DNA of 8,045 bases, from positions 1-8,045 of the forward strand of contig JAATFN010000176.1 in NCBI GenBank assembly GCA_015655165.1. The letters run 5' to 3'. The notes under the pieces are model-generated. The model saw only the letters and a program-made list of their open reading frames with translations, did not search any database and was not told the DNA's origin. The position numbers and the translations under genes were made by a program. This DNA is from Betaproteobacteria bacterium (GTDB lineage: Bacteria; Pseudomonadota; Gammaproteobacteria; Burkholderiales; Burkholderiaceae_D). Positions 1-5,786 of this stretch are shown in pieces. How positions within the stretch are numbered: the stretch's first letter is position 1; each line of letters begins with the position of its first letter.

Positions 1-779
1 GCAAAAATCCCTGTCCAGCTATAGAAAACAACTGAAGGAAACCCTGCTTCTGCTGTTGTTGGTACATCAGGTAATATTGGTGAACGTTCCCGACTCGTTA
101 CAGCAATCGCTTTTACCCTGCCAGCCTTAATCAGCTCAGGTACGCTAGGAAGCGAAGGTGCTCCCAGAGTCACCTCATTGGCAACAACGGCGCGCACTGC
201 CTCAGCAGGGCTTTTATAGGGTACATGAAGCATATCCAGCTTACTCTCTATCCTCCACAACTCAACGATAAACCGGGAACCACTCGAATTTCCAGCTGAA
301 CCGTATGAAAGTTTTCCTGGGTTGGCTTTGGCTTTTTCTACCAGACTGCGCATAGAACTAATCCCAGAAGAAGGATGAACGATTAGTGCCAATGGGGAGT
401 CATTGATCTGTGCTACAGGTTCAAAATCTTTTAATGGATCATAAGCTAAATTCTTATCGATACTTGACAATAAACCATGCGTACTCACTGAGCCAATAAA
501 TAAGGTATATCCATCTGGTTTGGCACTTGCAACAGCTTGTGCTGCTATTGCACCACTTGCACCTGGCCGATTATCCACAACGATTGTCTGCCCTAACTTG
601 TCGCCAAGCGGCTTACTTAAAGCTCTTGCCATAATGTCTGCAATAGAACCGGGAGATTGTGGTACAACCAGCCTGATGGTCCGTTCAGGGTATTGCTCAC
701 TTGCTGCCTGCGCAACACCAACGACATTGACCAATAAACCAACGATGACACAGTATGACCAATTAAAACTTAATTTCAT
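1..779 (-). CDS. Bug/TctC-family periplasmic solute-binding protein (3' end beyond window)
   Basis: Reading leftward from an ATG at 777-779, an open frame of 259 codons runs off the window edge without a stop. The N-terminus has a short basic start and a hydrophobic core ending in AQA, a typical Sec signal peptide cleaved near residue 25, so the product should be periplasmic. The mature part shows the hallmarks of the Bug family, the binding component of tripartite tricarboxylate transporters: YPERTIRLVVP near residue 30, the DNRPGASGAIAAQAVA block near 67-82, PDGYTLF near 88, and LSYGSAGNSSGSR near 154. The usual family length is about 320 residues, so roughly 60 residues are missing only because the window ends. 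The common VPF..GG stretch reads VPQSPGSIADIM here, a mild variant. AGAGG lies 6 nt before the ATG. It follows the RraA-type gene by 64 nt and is probably co-transcribed. Ligand unknown; small carboxylates are typical. No TctA or TctB gene is visible. Confidence 0.93.
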   Translation of the reverse strand, partial: MKLSFNWSYCVIVGLLVNVVGVAQAASEQYPERTIRLVVPQSPGSIADIMARALSKPLGDKLGQTIVVDNRPGASGAIAAQAVASAKPDGYTLFIGSVSTHGLLSSIDKNLAYDPLKDFEPVAQINDSPLALIVHPSSGISSMRSLVEKAKANPGKLSYGSAGNSSGSRFIVELWRIESKLDMLHVPYKSPAEAVRAVVANEVTLGAPSLPSVPELIKAGRVKAIAVTSRERSPILPDVPTTAEAGFPSVVFYSWTGIF

Positions 780-843
780 GGCAAACCTCTATTTAAAAAT
801 ATGTATTACCGTTCACAAATGTGTAAACAAATACGCAATATCA

Positions 844-1518
844 TCATTTAATTTCTGAGATGGCTTTATCTACCCATCCTCTAGGCCATGTCCGTGTGCT
901 GATCTGTTGCGCCCACTGCTTCTCTACTTCAGCATGTGCCTTCGCTTTTTCAATAATGTCCTGTGCCTCTACACGCGGTATGACAATGATGCCATCATCG
1001 TCAGCGACAACAAGGTCACCAGAGGCTATAGACAGGCCTCCTGCCGCGATAGGGTATCCAACTTCGCCAGGGCCACTCTTCCAAGGACCATTTGGTGTAA
1101 CTGCTCTTGCATAAACGGGAATATCAAGATCTCTTAAACCATCTTGATCACGAATTGCTCCATCGATAACAATACCTGCAATGCCACGAGAAGCGGCATA
1201 ACGCCCCATCATTTCCCCCAGCAAAGCATTGTCGATGGCACCACCGCCATTGCATACAACAATGTCACCCGCCTGTGCGATATCCAGTGCTTTATGCAAG
1301 AAAAGATTATCTCCAGGGCGTACACGGACTGTTAATGCAGATCCCGCAAACCCCCTTGCTTTTTTCGAGTAATTCTGAAAACCACCATGAAAACTAAATA
1401 GTCGATGAGATATGTCTCCAATCACAGCGACAGGCAGGTTTTTGGCTGTCGTTACAAGTGACTGGGCAACACGATCAAATGCTGTATTGATTCTGTTCCC
1501 AATTTGTGATGCAGGCAT
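844..1518 (-). CDS. RraA-family lyase (4-hydroxy-4-methyl-2-oxoglutarate / 4-carboxy-4-hydroxy-2-oxoadipate aldolase-like)
   Basis: 224 residues, normal for the family. A glycine-rich core GDNLFLHKALDIAQAGD (69-85) leads to CNGGGAIDNALLGEMMG (89-105) and VIDGAIRD (117-124). R123 and D124 sit where characterised class II pyruvate aldolases of this family place their substrate arginine and Mg-binding aspartate, and E199 matches the position of a further active-site acid as I remember it from the Pseudomonas enzyme. These residues favour an active aldolase/decarboxylase over the RNase E-regulator RraA proper, which the family is named after. Expected chemistry is metal-dependent retro-aldol cleavage of a 4-hydroxy-2-oxo acid to pyruvate, or decarboxylation of oxaloacetate. 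AAGGAA precedes the ATG by 6 nt. It is divergent from the GntR gene and upstream of the Bug-type binding protein, so a transported acid is a reasonable but unproven substrate. Confidence 0.85.
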   Translation of the reverse strand: MPASQIGNRINTAFDRVAQSLVTTAKNLPVAVIGDISHRLFSFHGGFQNYSKKARGFAGSALTVRVRPGDNLFLHKALDIAQAGDIVVCNGGGAIDNALLGEMMGRYAASRGIAGIVIDGAIRDQDGLRDLDIPVYARAVTPNGPWKSGPGEVGYPIAAGGLSIASGDLVVADDDGIIVIPRVEAQDIIEKAKAHAEVEKQWAQQISTRTWPRGWVDKAISEIK

Positions 1519-1563
1519 ATGATTCCTTTATGGATGGAAGATGAAGGATCCAGATCATCCCAC

Positions 1564-1593
1564 CTAAATTGTTTTAATAAAAATACAATTTAG
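1564..1593. promoter_or_regulatory. Inverted-repeat operator candidate (CTAAATTGT-N12-ACAATTTAG)
   Basis: CTAAATTGT at 1564-1572 is the exact reverse complement of ACAATTTAG at 1585-1593, giving a perfect 9-bp inverted repeat around a 12-nt spacer. Arm centres are 21 bp apart, two helical turns. GntR/FCD regulators commonly bind dyads built from TTGT/ACAA half-sites, so this is a likely binding site for the regulator encoded at 1823. The dyad overlaps the predicted start point of the RraA-type transcript, which would fit repression. Confidence 0.6.
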
Positions 1594-1598
1594 TCATA

Positions 1599-1628
1599 TT
1601 TATATGTATTTTTTTAATATTGTATTAA
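1599..1628 (-). promoter_or_regulatory. Candidate sigma-70 promoter of the RraA-type/Bug unit
   Basis: On the minus strand TTAATA (1623-1628) and TATAAA (1599-1604) are separated by 18 nt. The predicted start lies near 1592, inside the inverted-repeat operator. In such AT-rich DNA chance matches are frequent, so this is tentative. Confidence 0.3.
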
Positions 1629-1644
1629 CTTAAGTACAATTTAG
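1619..1644. promoter_or_regulatory. Second operator candidate (ATTGTA-N10-TACAAT, with TACAATTTAG repeated)
   Basis: ATTGTA (1619-1624) and TACAAT (1635-1640) form a 6-bp dyad with a 10-nt spacer. The right arm extends to TACAATTTAG (1635-1644), identical over 10 bases to 1584-1593. A near-copy, CTAAATTGCA, occurs at 1750-1759 with one mismatch, 64 bp before the GntR start. Repetition of the same element on both sides of the divergent promoters suggests joint control and autoregulation. Confidence 0.5.
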
Positions 1645-1659
1645 AGTATTTGCTAAAAT
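1630..1659 (+). promoter_or_regulatory. Candidate sigma-70 promoter of the GntR gene
   Basis: TTAAGT (1630-1635) and TAAAAT (1654-1659) are 18 nt apart on the plus strand, overlapping the operator copy at 1635-1644. This would leave a leader of about 155 nt before the ATG at 1823. The -35 match is weak and other AT-rich placements are possible. Confidence 0.2.
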
Positions 1660-1822
1660 AAACTGCATCGCACATTCATTGAATAAATATATTTATACTT
1701 ATCACAAAAGCCTTGTTGTGCTTGATTCAAGAAATCTCTACACTTTGCACTAAATTGCATTCCCATCAAGGCAATGCATCATTCAGCCATCATACTCAGC
1801 CAATAAATTTATTAAACTTTCT

Positions 1823-2479
1823 ATGTGCAGTTCTCCAAATAATGCTTATTCTCTGCTACGTAAGAAAATTATTCTGGGCGAGTATCCGCCAGGACAAAGG
1901 CTCAAAGAGCAATCTCTAGCTGCTGCTTTGGGAGTAAGTCGTTCTCCAATACGCCTCGCATTTCAACGACTTGTTGACGAAGGCTTATTGATTGCCCAGA
2001 AAAATTGTGGTGTCGCAGTAGCCCCATGGACCGACAAGGACAATGACGAAGTTTTTGATTTACGTGCACTTGGAGAATCTCATGCTGCAAGCCTTGCAGC
2101 ACAACGCAGACAATCTGACCATCTGGCTATGTTGCATCAACTAAATGACAACATGGCTTCATTAATTGCTAAGCGACCCACTGATTTTCTGACAGACCTA
2201 CAACAGGTAAATCGACAATTCCATGAAACAATATTGCAAGCTGCAAGCTCACCAAGATTGACGCAATTCATACAAAGCCTTTTATCGGTAGAACGCGTTG
2301 CCGGTGCATTTTTTTATTATTCGGCAGAAGAATTAGAGAACAGCTTGATTGATCATCGCAACATAACACGTGCAATTGAACTTCAAGATATTACCTTGGC
2401 ACGCGCATTAGTCGATGCCCATATAAGAGGAACTTCAAACAGATTAAAACGACAACGCCAAGCACTTCTTCCTACCTGA
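1823..2479 (+). CDS. GntR-family transcriptional regulator with FCD ligand-binding domain
   Basis: 218 residues, standard for the FadR/VanR subfamily. The winged helix-turn-helix covers roughly residues 5-70: AYSLLRKKIILGEYPPGQRL, then LAAALGVSRSPIRLAFQRL as the recognition helix region, then the wing GVAVAPW. An all-helical FCD domain follows (about 75-210) with DLRALGESHAAS at its start and the metal/ligand histidines expected for this fold at H134 (NRQFHETI), H178 (DHRNITRAIELQD) and H200 (DAHI). The family binds small organic acids, often with a metal ion, and most members repress a neighbouring catabolic operon. The ATG at 1823 lacks a recognisable ribosome-binding site, but the frame upstream is closed by a stop at 1751 with no ATG, GTG or TTG between, so it is the only plausible start. 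It is divergent from the RraA-type/Bug unit, its likely target. Confidence 0.92.
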   Translation: MCSSPNNAYSLLRKKIILGEYPPGQRLKEQSLAAALGVSRSPIRLAFQRLVDEGLLIAQKNCGVAVAPWTDKDNDEVFDLRALGESHAASLAAQRRQSDHLAMLHQLNDNMASLIAKRPTDFLTDLQQVNRQFHETILQAASSPRLTQFIQSLLSVERVAGAFFYYSAEELENSLIDHRNITRAIELQDITLARALVDAHIRGTSNRLKRQRQALLPT

Positions 2480-2488
2480 TCTCACACC

Positions 2489-2566
2489 TCAAGAAAATGC
2501 TGTGTTTTCACTCATAAAAACACCTCGAATGTTAGACCTGGTGTCCAACTTTTGGGGTATAGTTCA
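2489..2566 (-). mobile_element. Remnant left end of an IS3-family insertion sequence
   Basis: Read on the minus strand, 2566 down to 2541 begins TGAACTATACCCCAAAAG and continues TTGGACAC, which strongly resembles terminal inverted repeats of IS3-family (IS150-like) elements. It is followed, as in such elements, by a short leader with a ribosome-binding site (GAGGTG near 2521-2526) and an ATG-AGT start at 2515. That frame stops after eight codons at 2489, where the GntR gene's end follows, so only the extreme end survives. No second terminal repeat was found, so no target duplication can be assigned. The identification rests on recalled consensus termini. Confidence 0.5.
2502..2523. terminator. 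Weak hairpin between convergent GntR and FecR-like genes
   Basis: GTGTTTT (2502-2508) pairs with AAAACAC (2517-2523) across an 8-nt loop. The stem is AT-rich and no plus-strand T-run follows; on the minus strand a short TTTTC lies just beyond it. It could act as a weak terminator for convergent transcripts or be an accident of the IS remnant in which it lies. Confidence 0.25.
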
Positions 2567-2598
2567 CAATGAAGGCTTGTATGTGCTGAATTACTGCC

Positions 2599-3159
2599 CT
2601 ATTGCGTCGGACCACTGACATTACCAATATTTGCTTGCCCGTCAATCTGGACAGTCTGCCCTGGTTGCAGCAAGGTCTTTGTTTGCCACAACCAGATACT
2701 GTCGCGCATGACATAGACATTACCCTCAACTGCAACCACATCGACGGCCTCGAACGCTTTTCCTGTACGGTGGTTATTCACAAAGAACCGTTTGCCGTTT
2801 GCAATAATACGTGCTTTGCCTGCAACCACATCAAATGGCACAGTACCTTCAGCCACAGTAAACGTGGCTTGCCCCGATAACAGTGTTACTTTACGCACTT
2901 TGGGTGAATAACTCACTGTTGCCGTTCCCTGTAATTGCATTAAACTTCCATCAGGTAGAGGAATCTCTTTTTGTACGGCAGTACTAGTTGCATAGTCTTC
3001 ACTGAAATCAGGCTGGCTTTGCATAATGTTCCAACCTACCCATGCATAGCCGATTGCCATACTTGCAGCTACAACAACCAATAACCAAGGCACAAAACGC
3101 ATGAGCCCCTTACGTGGTATATCGGTATCGTTGTGCTTTAAAGGCGTAGGTAAAGACAT
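2599..3159 (-). CDS. Short FecR-domain membrane protein, lacking the usual N- and C-terminal domains
   Basis: 186 residues; FecR proteins are normally around 320. After a 20-residue polar N-terminus comes one transmembrane segment (about 22-43), then a periplasmic FecR domain: EIPLPDGSLMQLQGTATVSY (65-84), VTLLSGQATFTVAEGTVPFDV (91-111), NGKRFFVN (121-128), AVDVVAVEGNVYV (138-150) and LLQPGQTVQID (163-173). FecR proteins pass an iron-siderophore signal from an outer-membrane receptor to a FecI-type sigma factor. Their cytoplasmic anti-sigma region of about 80 residues is absent here, I found no trace of it in any minus-strand frame upstream to 3246, and the C-terminal receptor-facing domain is also missing. 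No sigma factor or TonB receptor gene is nearby. It may be a decayed FecR or a domain reused otherwise. It follows the nitroreductase gene by 87 nt, and no strong ribosome-binding site is seen. Confidence 0.72.
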   Translation of the reverse strand: MSLPTPLKHNDTDIPRKGLMRFVPWLLVVVAASMAIGYAWVGWNIMQSQPDFSEDYATSTAVQKEIPLPDGSLMQLQGTATVSYSPKVRKVTLLSGQATFTVAEGTVPFDVVAGKARIIANGKRFFVNNHRTGKAFEAVDVVAVEGNVYVMRDSIWLWQTKTLLQPGQTVQIDGQANIGNVSGPTQ

Positions 3160-3179
3160 CTAACAGTTCATCCAGTGAT

Positions 3180-3202
3180 TGCACACTATCAACTAGTGTG
3201 CA
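3180..3202. repeat. Perfect 9-bp inverted repeat upstream of the FecR-like gene
   Basis: TGCACACTA (3180-3188) and TAGTGTGCA (3194-3202) form a perfect palindrome with a 5-nt centre, ending 20 nt before the FecR-like ATG and 44 nt after the nitroreductase stop. No T-run follows on either strand, so it is not a standard terminator. It could be a dimeric repressor operator or an mRNA hairpin separating expression of the two genes. Confidence 0.5.
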
Positions 3203-3246
3203 GAAAATATTGCGGGTATACCATTTTAACTCATGTCACAGCAGAT

Positions 3247-3840
3247 TCATGCCTTAACCGGTCCGGTCCATTGCCGTACGAATCCTTCCGGCGCCACACG
3301 TGCCACAGGCACTGGCGTTTCTTCAGGTGTTCCGACATATAAAAAACCGATTATCTGATCGGTTGGTGCAAAACCCAGTGCTTCTTTCACATGAGGATCA
3401 TAGCTGTTCGCCCCTGTCGCCCAAAAGCCACCATAACCCAAGATGTGCAATGTATTGAGCATATTCATCGCACCCGCACCTACTGCCAACACTTGTTCAA
3501 TTTGAGGGACTTTATGATTGACTTTGATGTGCGCACCCAACACGATGATCACTGGCGCTGCCAGTGCCTTCTTCCTGAACCGTTCACCATCATCACTCGG
3601 GTCGCGTACCATTGCAGCTTGTGCCAGCACTTCACCAAACGCATGGCATGCTTCACCTTCAATAATAACAAAACGCCAAGGTTTTAATAAACCATGATCC
3701 GGTGCACGCAATGCCGCATCAATGACCAGATCCAATTCTTCCTGACTTGGTGCCGGTGCAGCTAACGGCCAGGGAGACTGGCGTGAAAATAATTGATCGA
3801 TGGCATTTTGTTGTGCCACTTCGAGCAGGGAGTCGGACAA
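3247..3840 (-). CDS. ydjA: YdjA-type FMN nitroreductase-family oxidoreductase
   Basis: From a TTG at 3838-3840 the product has 197 residues, close to the 183 of E. coli YdjA. Shared features are RAPDHG (45-50) and KPWRF (53-57) for FMN binding, NHKVPQIEQ (108-116), GYGGFWATG (135-143) and IIGFLYVGTPEE (163-174). The family is small homodimeric NAD(P)H-dependent flavoproteins; the physiological substrate is usually unknown. Start choice: AAAGGA sits 6 nt before the TTG, whereas an in-frame ATG at 3855 has no ribosome-binding site. An in-frame GTG at 3963 would add a hydrophobic leader, but the likely promoter and Fur site (3892-3926) lie inside that extension, so it is rejected. It is the first gene of a probable Fur-controlled unit with the FecR-like gene, which suggests a flavin reductase or iron-related redox role, an inference only. 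Confidence 0.87.
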   Translation of the reverse strand: MSDSLLEVAQQNAIDQLFSRQSPWPLAAPAPSQEELDLVIDAALRAPDHGLLKPWRFVIIEGEACHAFGEVLAQAAMVRDPSDDGERFRKKALAAPVIIVLGAHIKVNHKVPQIEQVLAVGAGAMNMLNTLHILGYGGFWATGANSYDPHVKEALGFAPTDQIIGFLYVGTPEETPVPVARVAPEGFVRQWTGPVKA

Positions 3841-3891
3841 GATAGTTCCTTTCATGAAGCTTGACGGGAAACAGTTGCTACTACATAGGAA

Positions 3892-3926
3892 TAGAATGAT
3901 CATCATTATAAATGAGAACCATTTTA
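3892..3926. promoter_or_regulatory. Tandem Fur box overlapping the nitroreductase promoter
   Basis: TAGAATGATCATCATTATA at 3892-3910 matches the 19-bp Fur consensus GATAATGATAATCATTATC at 15 positions. An overlapping weaker match follows at 3908-3926 (core AATGAGAACCATT), the extended arrangement typical of Fur-repressed promoters. Iron-loaded Fur bound here would block the -10 element at 3905-3910 and repress the nitroreductase and FecR-like genes when iron is plentiful. Confidence 0.65.
3905..3910 (-). promoter_or_regulatory. Perfect -10 element TATAAT for the nitroreductase unit
   Basis: The minus strand reads TATAAT here, inside the Fur box. A start near 3898 would give a leader of about 58 nt to the TTG start at 3840. 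The -35 position is poor (AGAAAA at 17-nt spacing; a TTGATA lies 22 nt upstream), so the promoter may be weak or need help. Confidence 0.45.
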
Positions 3927-3963
3927 TTTTTCTATCAAGAGAAATACCATTTTCCCACGACAC

Positions 3964-4381
3964 GACTCAATGGGCTTTTGACCCTCTAGCCCAAAAAAAA
4001 CTTGTAGCATTGAGAAGTGTCATTGTCAGTGTGAACCATGAGTCACAGGACAAAGGAATCGCACGGTGAAAAGAAGAAAGTATACAGAACAGCATCGTTT
4101 AGATGCGCTGATCCAAGGTTTCGCAACGTCCAAACATAACGCCAACGACGACATCTGCCCCGCTCAAACTGATGAACACGCTCACTGTACAATTCCTGCA
4201 ACAGGCTGAACGATCAATTTTTCTGCAGAAACCCTAATATCTATACTAAACCAGACGCTCTAACATTGAAAGGATGTCTGTGAATCTCATTGCGAATAGG
4301 GAGACTCACTTCATCCATGCTCGGTCATCGTTCCTATATAGCCACATCTATAACTCGGGAATAAGTTATTCATGCAAGGAT
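3964..4381. other. Stretch without a convincing gene
   Basis: This 418-bp region separates the YciI-like gene from the nitroreductase promoter. Short frames exist (one is listed separately) but none has recognisable homology. TGGGCT/AGCCCA (3971-3976 and 3988-3993) could pair, but the adjacent A-run is on the wrong side for a terminator of minus-strand genes and gives no U-tract on the plus strand. It may contain decayed coding sequence. Confidence 0.5.
4066..4209 (+). CDS. Possible 47-residue protein, unrecognised
   Basis: A GTG at 4066 is preceded by AAAGGA with an 8-nt gap, a good ribosome-binding site. The predicted product begins MKRRKYTEQHRLDALIQG, which recalls the first residues of helix-turn-helix transposase subunits, then becomes polar, Cys/His-containing and unlike anything I recognise, ending at a TGA at 4207. 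It is the only plus-strand frame here with a proper ribosome-binding site. It could be a real small gene, a truncated transposase start, or chance. Confidence 0.2.
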   Translation: MKRRKYTEQHRLDALIQGFATSKHNANDDICPAQTDEHAHCTIPATG

Positions 4382-4768
4382 TCATTCAAGATGGCTACCA
4401 CGTTGCATTTGCATTGACTGCGACGACAATGCAACCGACAGTCTGATATTTCCTTCCATCAGATTCCACATATAAAATTCAGCATTTCGCAATCCAGCCA
4501 GATAAAAGGGCTCTTTGGCCCAGATCGTTCTGGCCACTTCGATTGAATCAACATTTAATATGGTGAGACCCAACCCTCCTTGCTGATCCGGTCGCAACAA
4601 TGGCCCTGACAGGAAAAGTAATCCCCGTTGTTCAAGATCAACCATAAAATTGAAATGAGAATCCAATTCCGTATGCAACTGGGCACCTTCCATCTGACGC
4701 GTAATCACCGCCACGACCGTCATATTGAGCATGGATTTTGCGCGTTCCTGTAAAGATATTGGATTCAT
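4382..4768 (-). CDS. YciI-like (YCII-related) protein
   Basis: 128 residues from the ATG at 4766-4768. The ferredoxin-like YCII fold is indicated by H38 (LDSHFNFMVDLEQRGLLFLS), SGPLLRP (54-60), GGLGLTILNVDSIEVA (64-79) and the characteristic PFYLAGLRNAEFYMWNLMEG (87-106). The usual dPf motif reads EPF here. The last 20 residues after the domain are a Ser/Gln/Met-rich tail of no known role. Start choice: AAAGGAG lies 5 nt before this ATG; a GTG two codons upstream directly abuts the ribosome-binding site and cannot be used well. Family members include dechlorinating and muconolactone-isomerase-like enzymes, often encoded with ring-degradation genes. It lies 28 nt after the FAH-family gene, so a role on the same pathway intermediate is likely; the exact reaction is unknown. 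Confidence 0.8.
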   Translation of the reverse strand: MNPISLQERAKSMLNMTVVAVITRQMEGAQLHTELDSHFNFMVDLEQRGLLFLSGPLLRPDQQGGLGLTILNVDSIEVARTIWAKEPFYLAGLRNAEFYMWNLMEGNIRLSVALSSQSMQMQRGSHLE

Positions 4769-4796
4769 AACCACTCCTTTTTATAGAAGATCTTGT

Positions 4797-5756
4797 TCAA
4801 TGCGCGCTGATAAAGTTACGCAATACACCTATCTTGTCAATTTCAACTTCGATGACATCTCCAGCCGACATGAATACTGGAGGCTTGCGTCCGACACCTA
4901 CACCAGCCGGCGTTCCCGTAAGTAAAATGTCGCCAGGCTTGAAGGCATACCACTTGGAAAAAAAAGCAATCGTTTCCGGAATGCTGAAAATTAGATCGGA
5001 AACATCTGATGACTGCATCACTTCACCATTGAGTCGCGTAGTCAAATGCAGCGCACCGACATCAGGCACATCGTCGCGTGTGAGAAGCACGGGCCCCAGG
5101 GGTGTGAAACCTGAAAACTGTTTTCCCATGATGTTGACTTCCCATGTTCTGCGCGCATCCCAAGGTGTTTTTGCATCCCACACCTGAGTCACCCAATCGC
5201 GTGCGGAGATATCGTTGGCCACTGTATATCCAGCAACATATGAAAGCGCTTCTTCAGCCGGCACACGATGGCAATACTGTCCGAACACGACCGCCAATTC
5301 GCCTTCATAATCAACATGCCCCGTAGCTTCGTGTGGCAGGTAAACTTTGGAATCTGACTTGGTAATTGAATTCGGACTTTTGGTGAAGGCAGTCGGATGC
5401 GGCGGTTGAGGTGTACCCGCCATTTCCTTCAAATGCGAACGATATGCCAGACCCGCCGCGACCACCAACCGCGGATTCGGCAACGGTGCCAGCAAACGTG
5501 TTGACGCCGGCGTAATTACACCAAGCTCACATAAGCACTGAATCTCGTCAGCGTCCATATTTTCAACTCTGGAAACAATGTTCCGTGCGATGCTGAGCCC
5601 CTCTTCTCCCGCTTCCAGAATTGCGCGCACACTATCTGGCAGCCAGGTTTCGACTGAACCATCCTGTGCAGCTCTTCTGAGATGCAATATTTTTCCCGAA
5701 CGCAGCACTGCACCAGGTACGCCATCGTTGACATTATCGATCGTGACAAGCTTCAT
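4797..5756 (-). CDS. Fumarylacetoacetate hydrolase (FAH) family enzyme
   Basis: 319 residues: an N-terminal region of about 90 residues, then the FAH catalytic barrel. Metal ligands are visible as E151 and E153 in VDYEGELAVVFG (148-159) and D182 in NDISARD (181-187). The H-x-x-E lid pair is H108/E111 (YRSHLKEMAG). K212 precedes FSGFTPLGPVLLT, and GTPAGVGVG (281-289) closes the site. Such enzymes hydrolyse a C-C bond in acylpyruvates or act as isomerases, decarboxylases or hydratases on ring-cleavage products. The sequence resembles the FAH-domain hydrolases of gentisate, homoprotocatechuate and related meta-cleavage routes more than the long homogentisate-pathway enzyme, but substrate cannot be read off. 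GAGGA precedes the ATG by 7 nt. It sits 30 nt after the SphA-type gene and directly before the YciI-like gene, in one operon. Confidence 0.9.
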   Translation of the reverse strand: MKLVTIDNVNDGVPGAVLRSGKILHLRRAAQDGSVETWLPDSVRAILEAGEEGLSIARNIVSRVENMDADEIQCLCELGVITPASTRLLAPLPNPRLVVAAGLAYRSHLKEMAGTPQPPHPTAFTKSPNSITKSDSKVYLPHEATGHVDYEGELAVVFGQYCHRVPAEEALSYVAGYTVANDISARDWVTQVWDAKTPWDARRTWEVNIMGKQFSGFTPLGPVLLTRDDVPDVGALHLTTRLNGEVMQSSDVSDLIFSIPETIAFFSKWYAFKPGDILLTGTPAGVGVGRKPPVFMSAGDVIEVEIDKIGVLRNFISAH

Positions 5757-5786
5757 TTATTTTCCTCAAAAGACACACTTAAAAAA

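Larger units (their letters stand above)
1519..1822. promoter_or_regulatory. AT-rich divergent control region between the RraA-type gene and the GntR gene
   Basis: No gene is visible in these 304 bases. The segment 1560-1700 is strikingly AT-rich and holds the repeated element described separately. Both divergent transcripts must start here. The left part (1519-1560) is the leader of the RraA-type gene. The right part (1700-1822) has no clear ribosome-binding site directly before the GntR ATG. Confidence 0.7.

Noticed and set aside
3180..3202. Palindrome as an intrinsic terminator of the nitroreductase transcript
   Set aside because: No T-run follows on the minus strand, so kept only as an unspecified inverted repeat.
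3841..3963. N-terminal extension of the nitroreductase with a lipoprotein- or signal-like hydrophobic leader
   Set aside because: It overlaps the Fur box and TATAAT, has no ribosome-binding site, and family members start near the TTG-proximal motif.
3971..4000. TGGGCT/AGCCCA hairpin next to an 8-A run as a terminator
   Set aside because: On the plus strand the run is A, not T; on the minus strand the T-run precedes the stem, so neither orientation forms an intrinsic terminator.
4043..4213. 56-codon minus-strand open frame rich in Arg and Trp (contains YSERVHQFERGRCRRWRYVW)
   Set aside because: No proper start or ribosome-binding site and no recognised family; composition is typical of a shadow or decayed frame.
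4274..4417. 47-codon plus-strand frame starting ATG after AAAGG
   Set aside because: It runs into the YciI-like gene on the opposite strand, the ribosome-binding site abuts the ATG, and the protein looks random.
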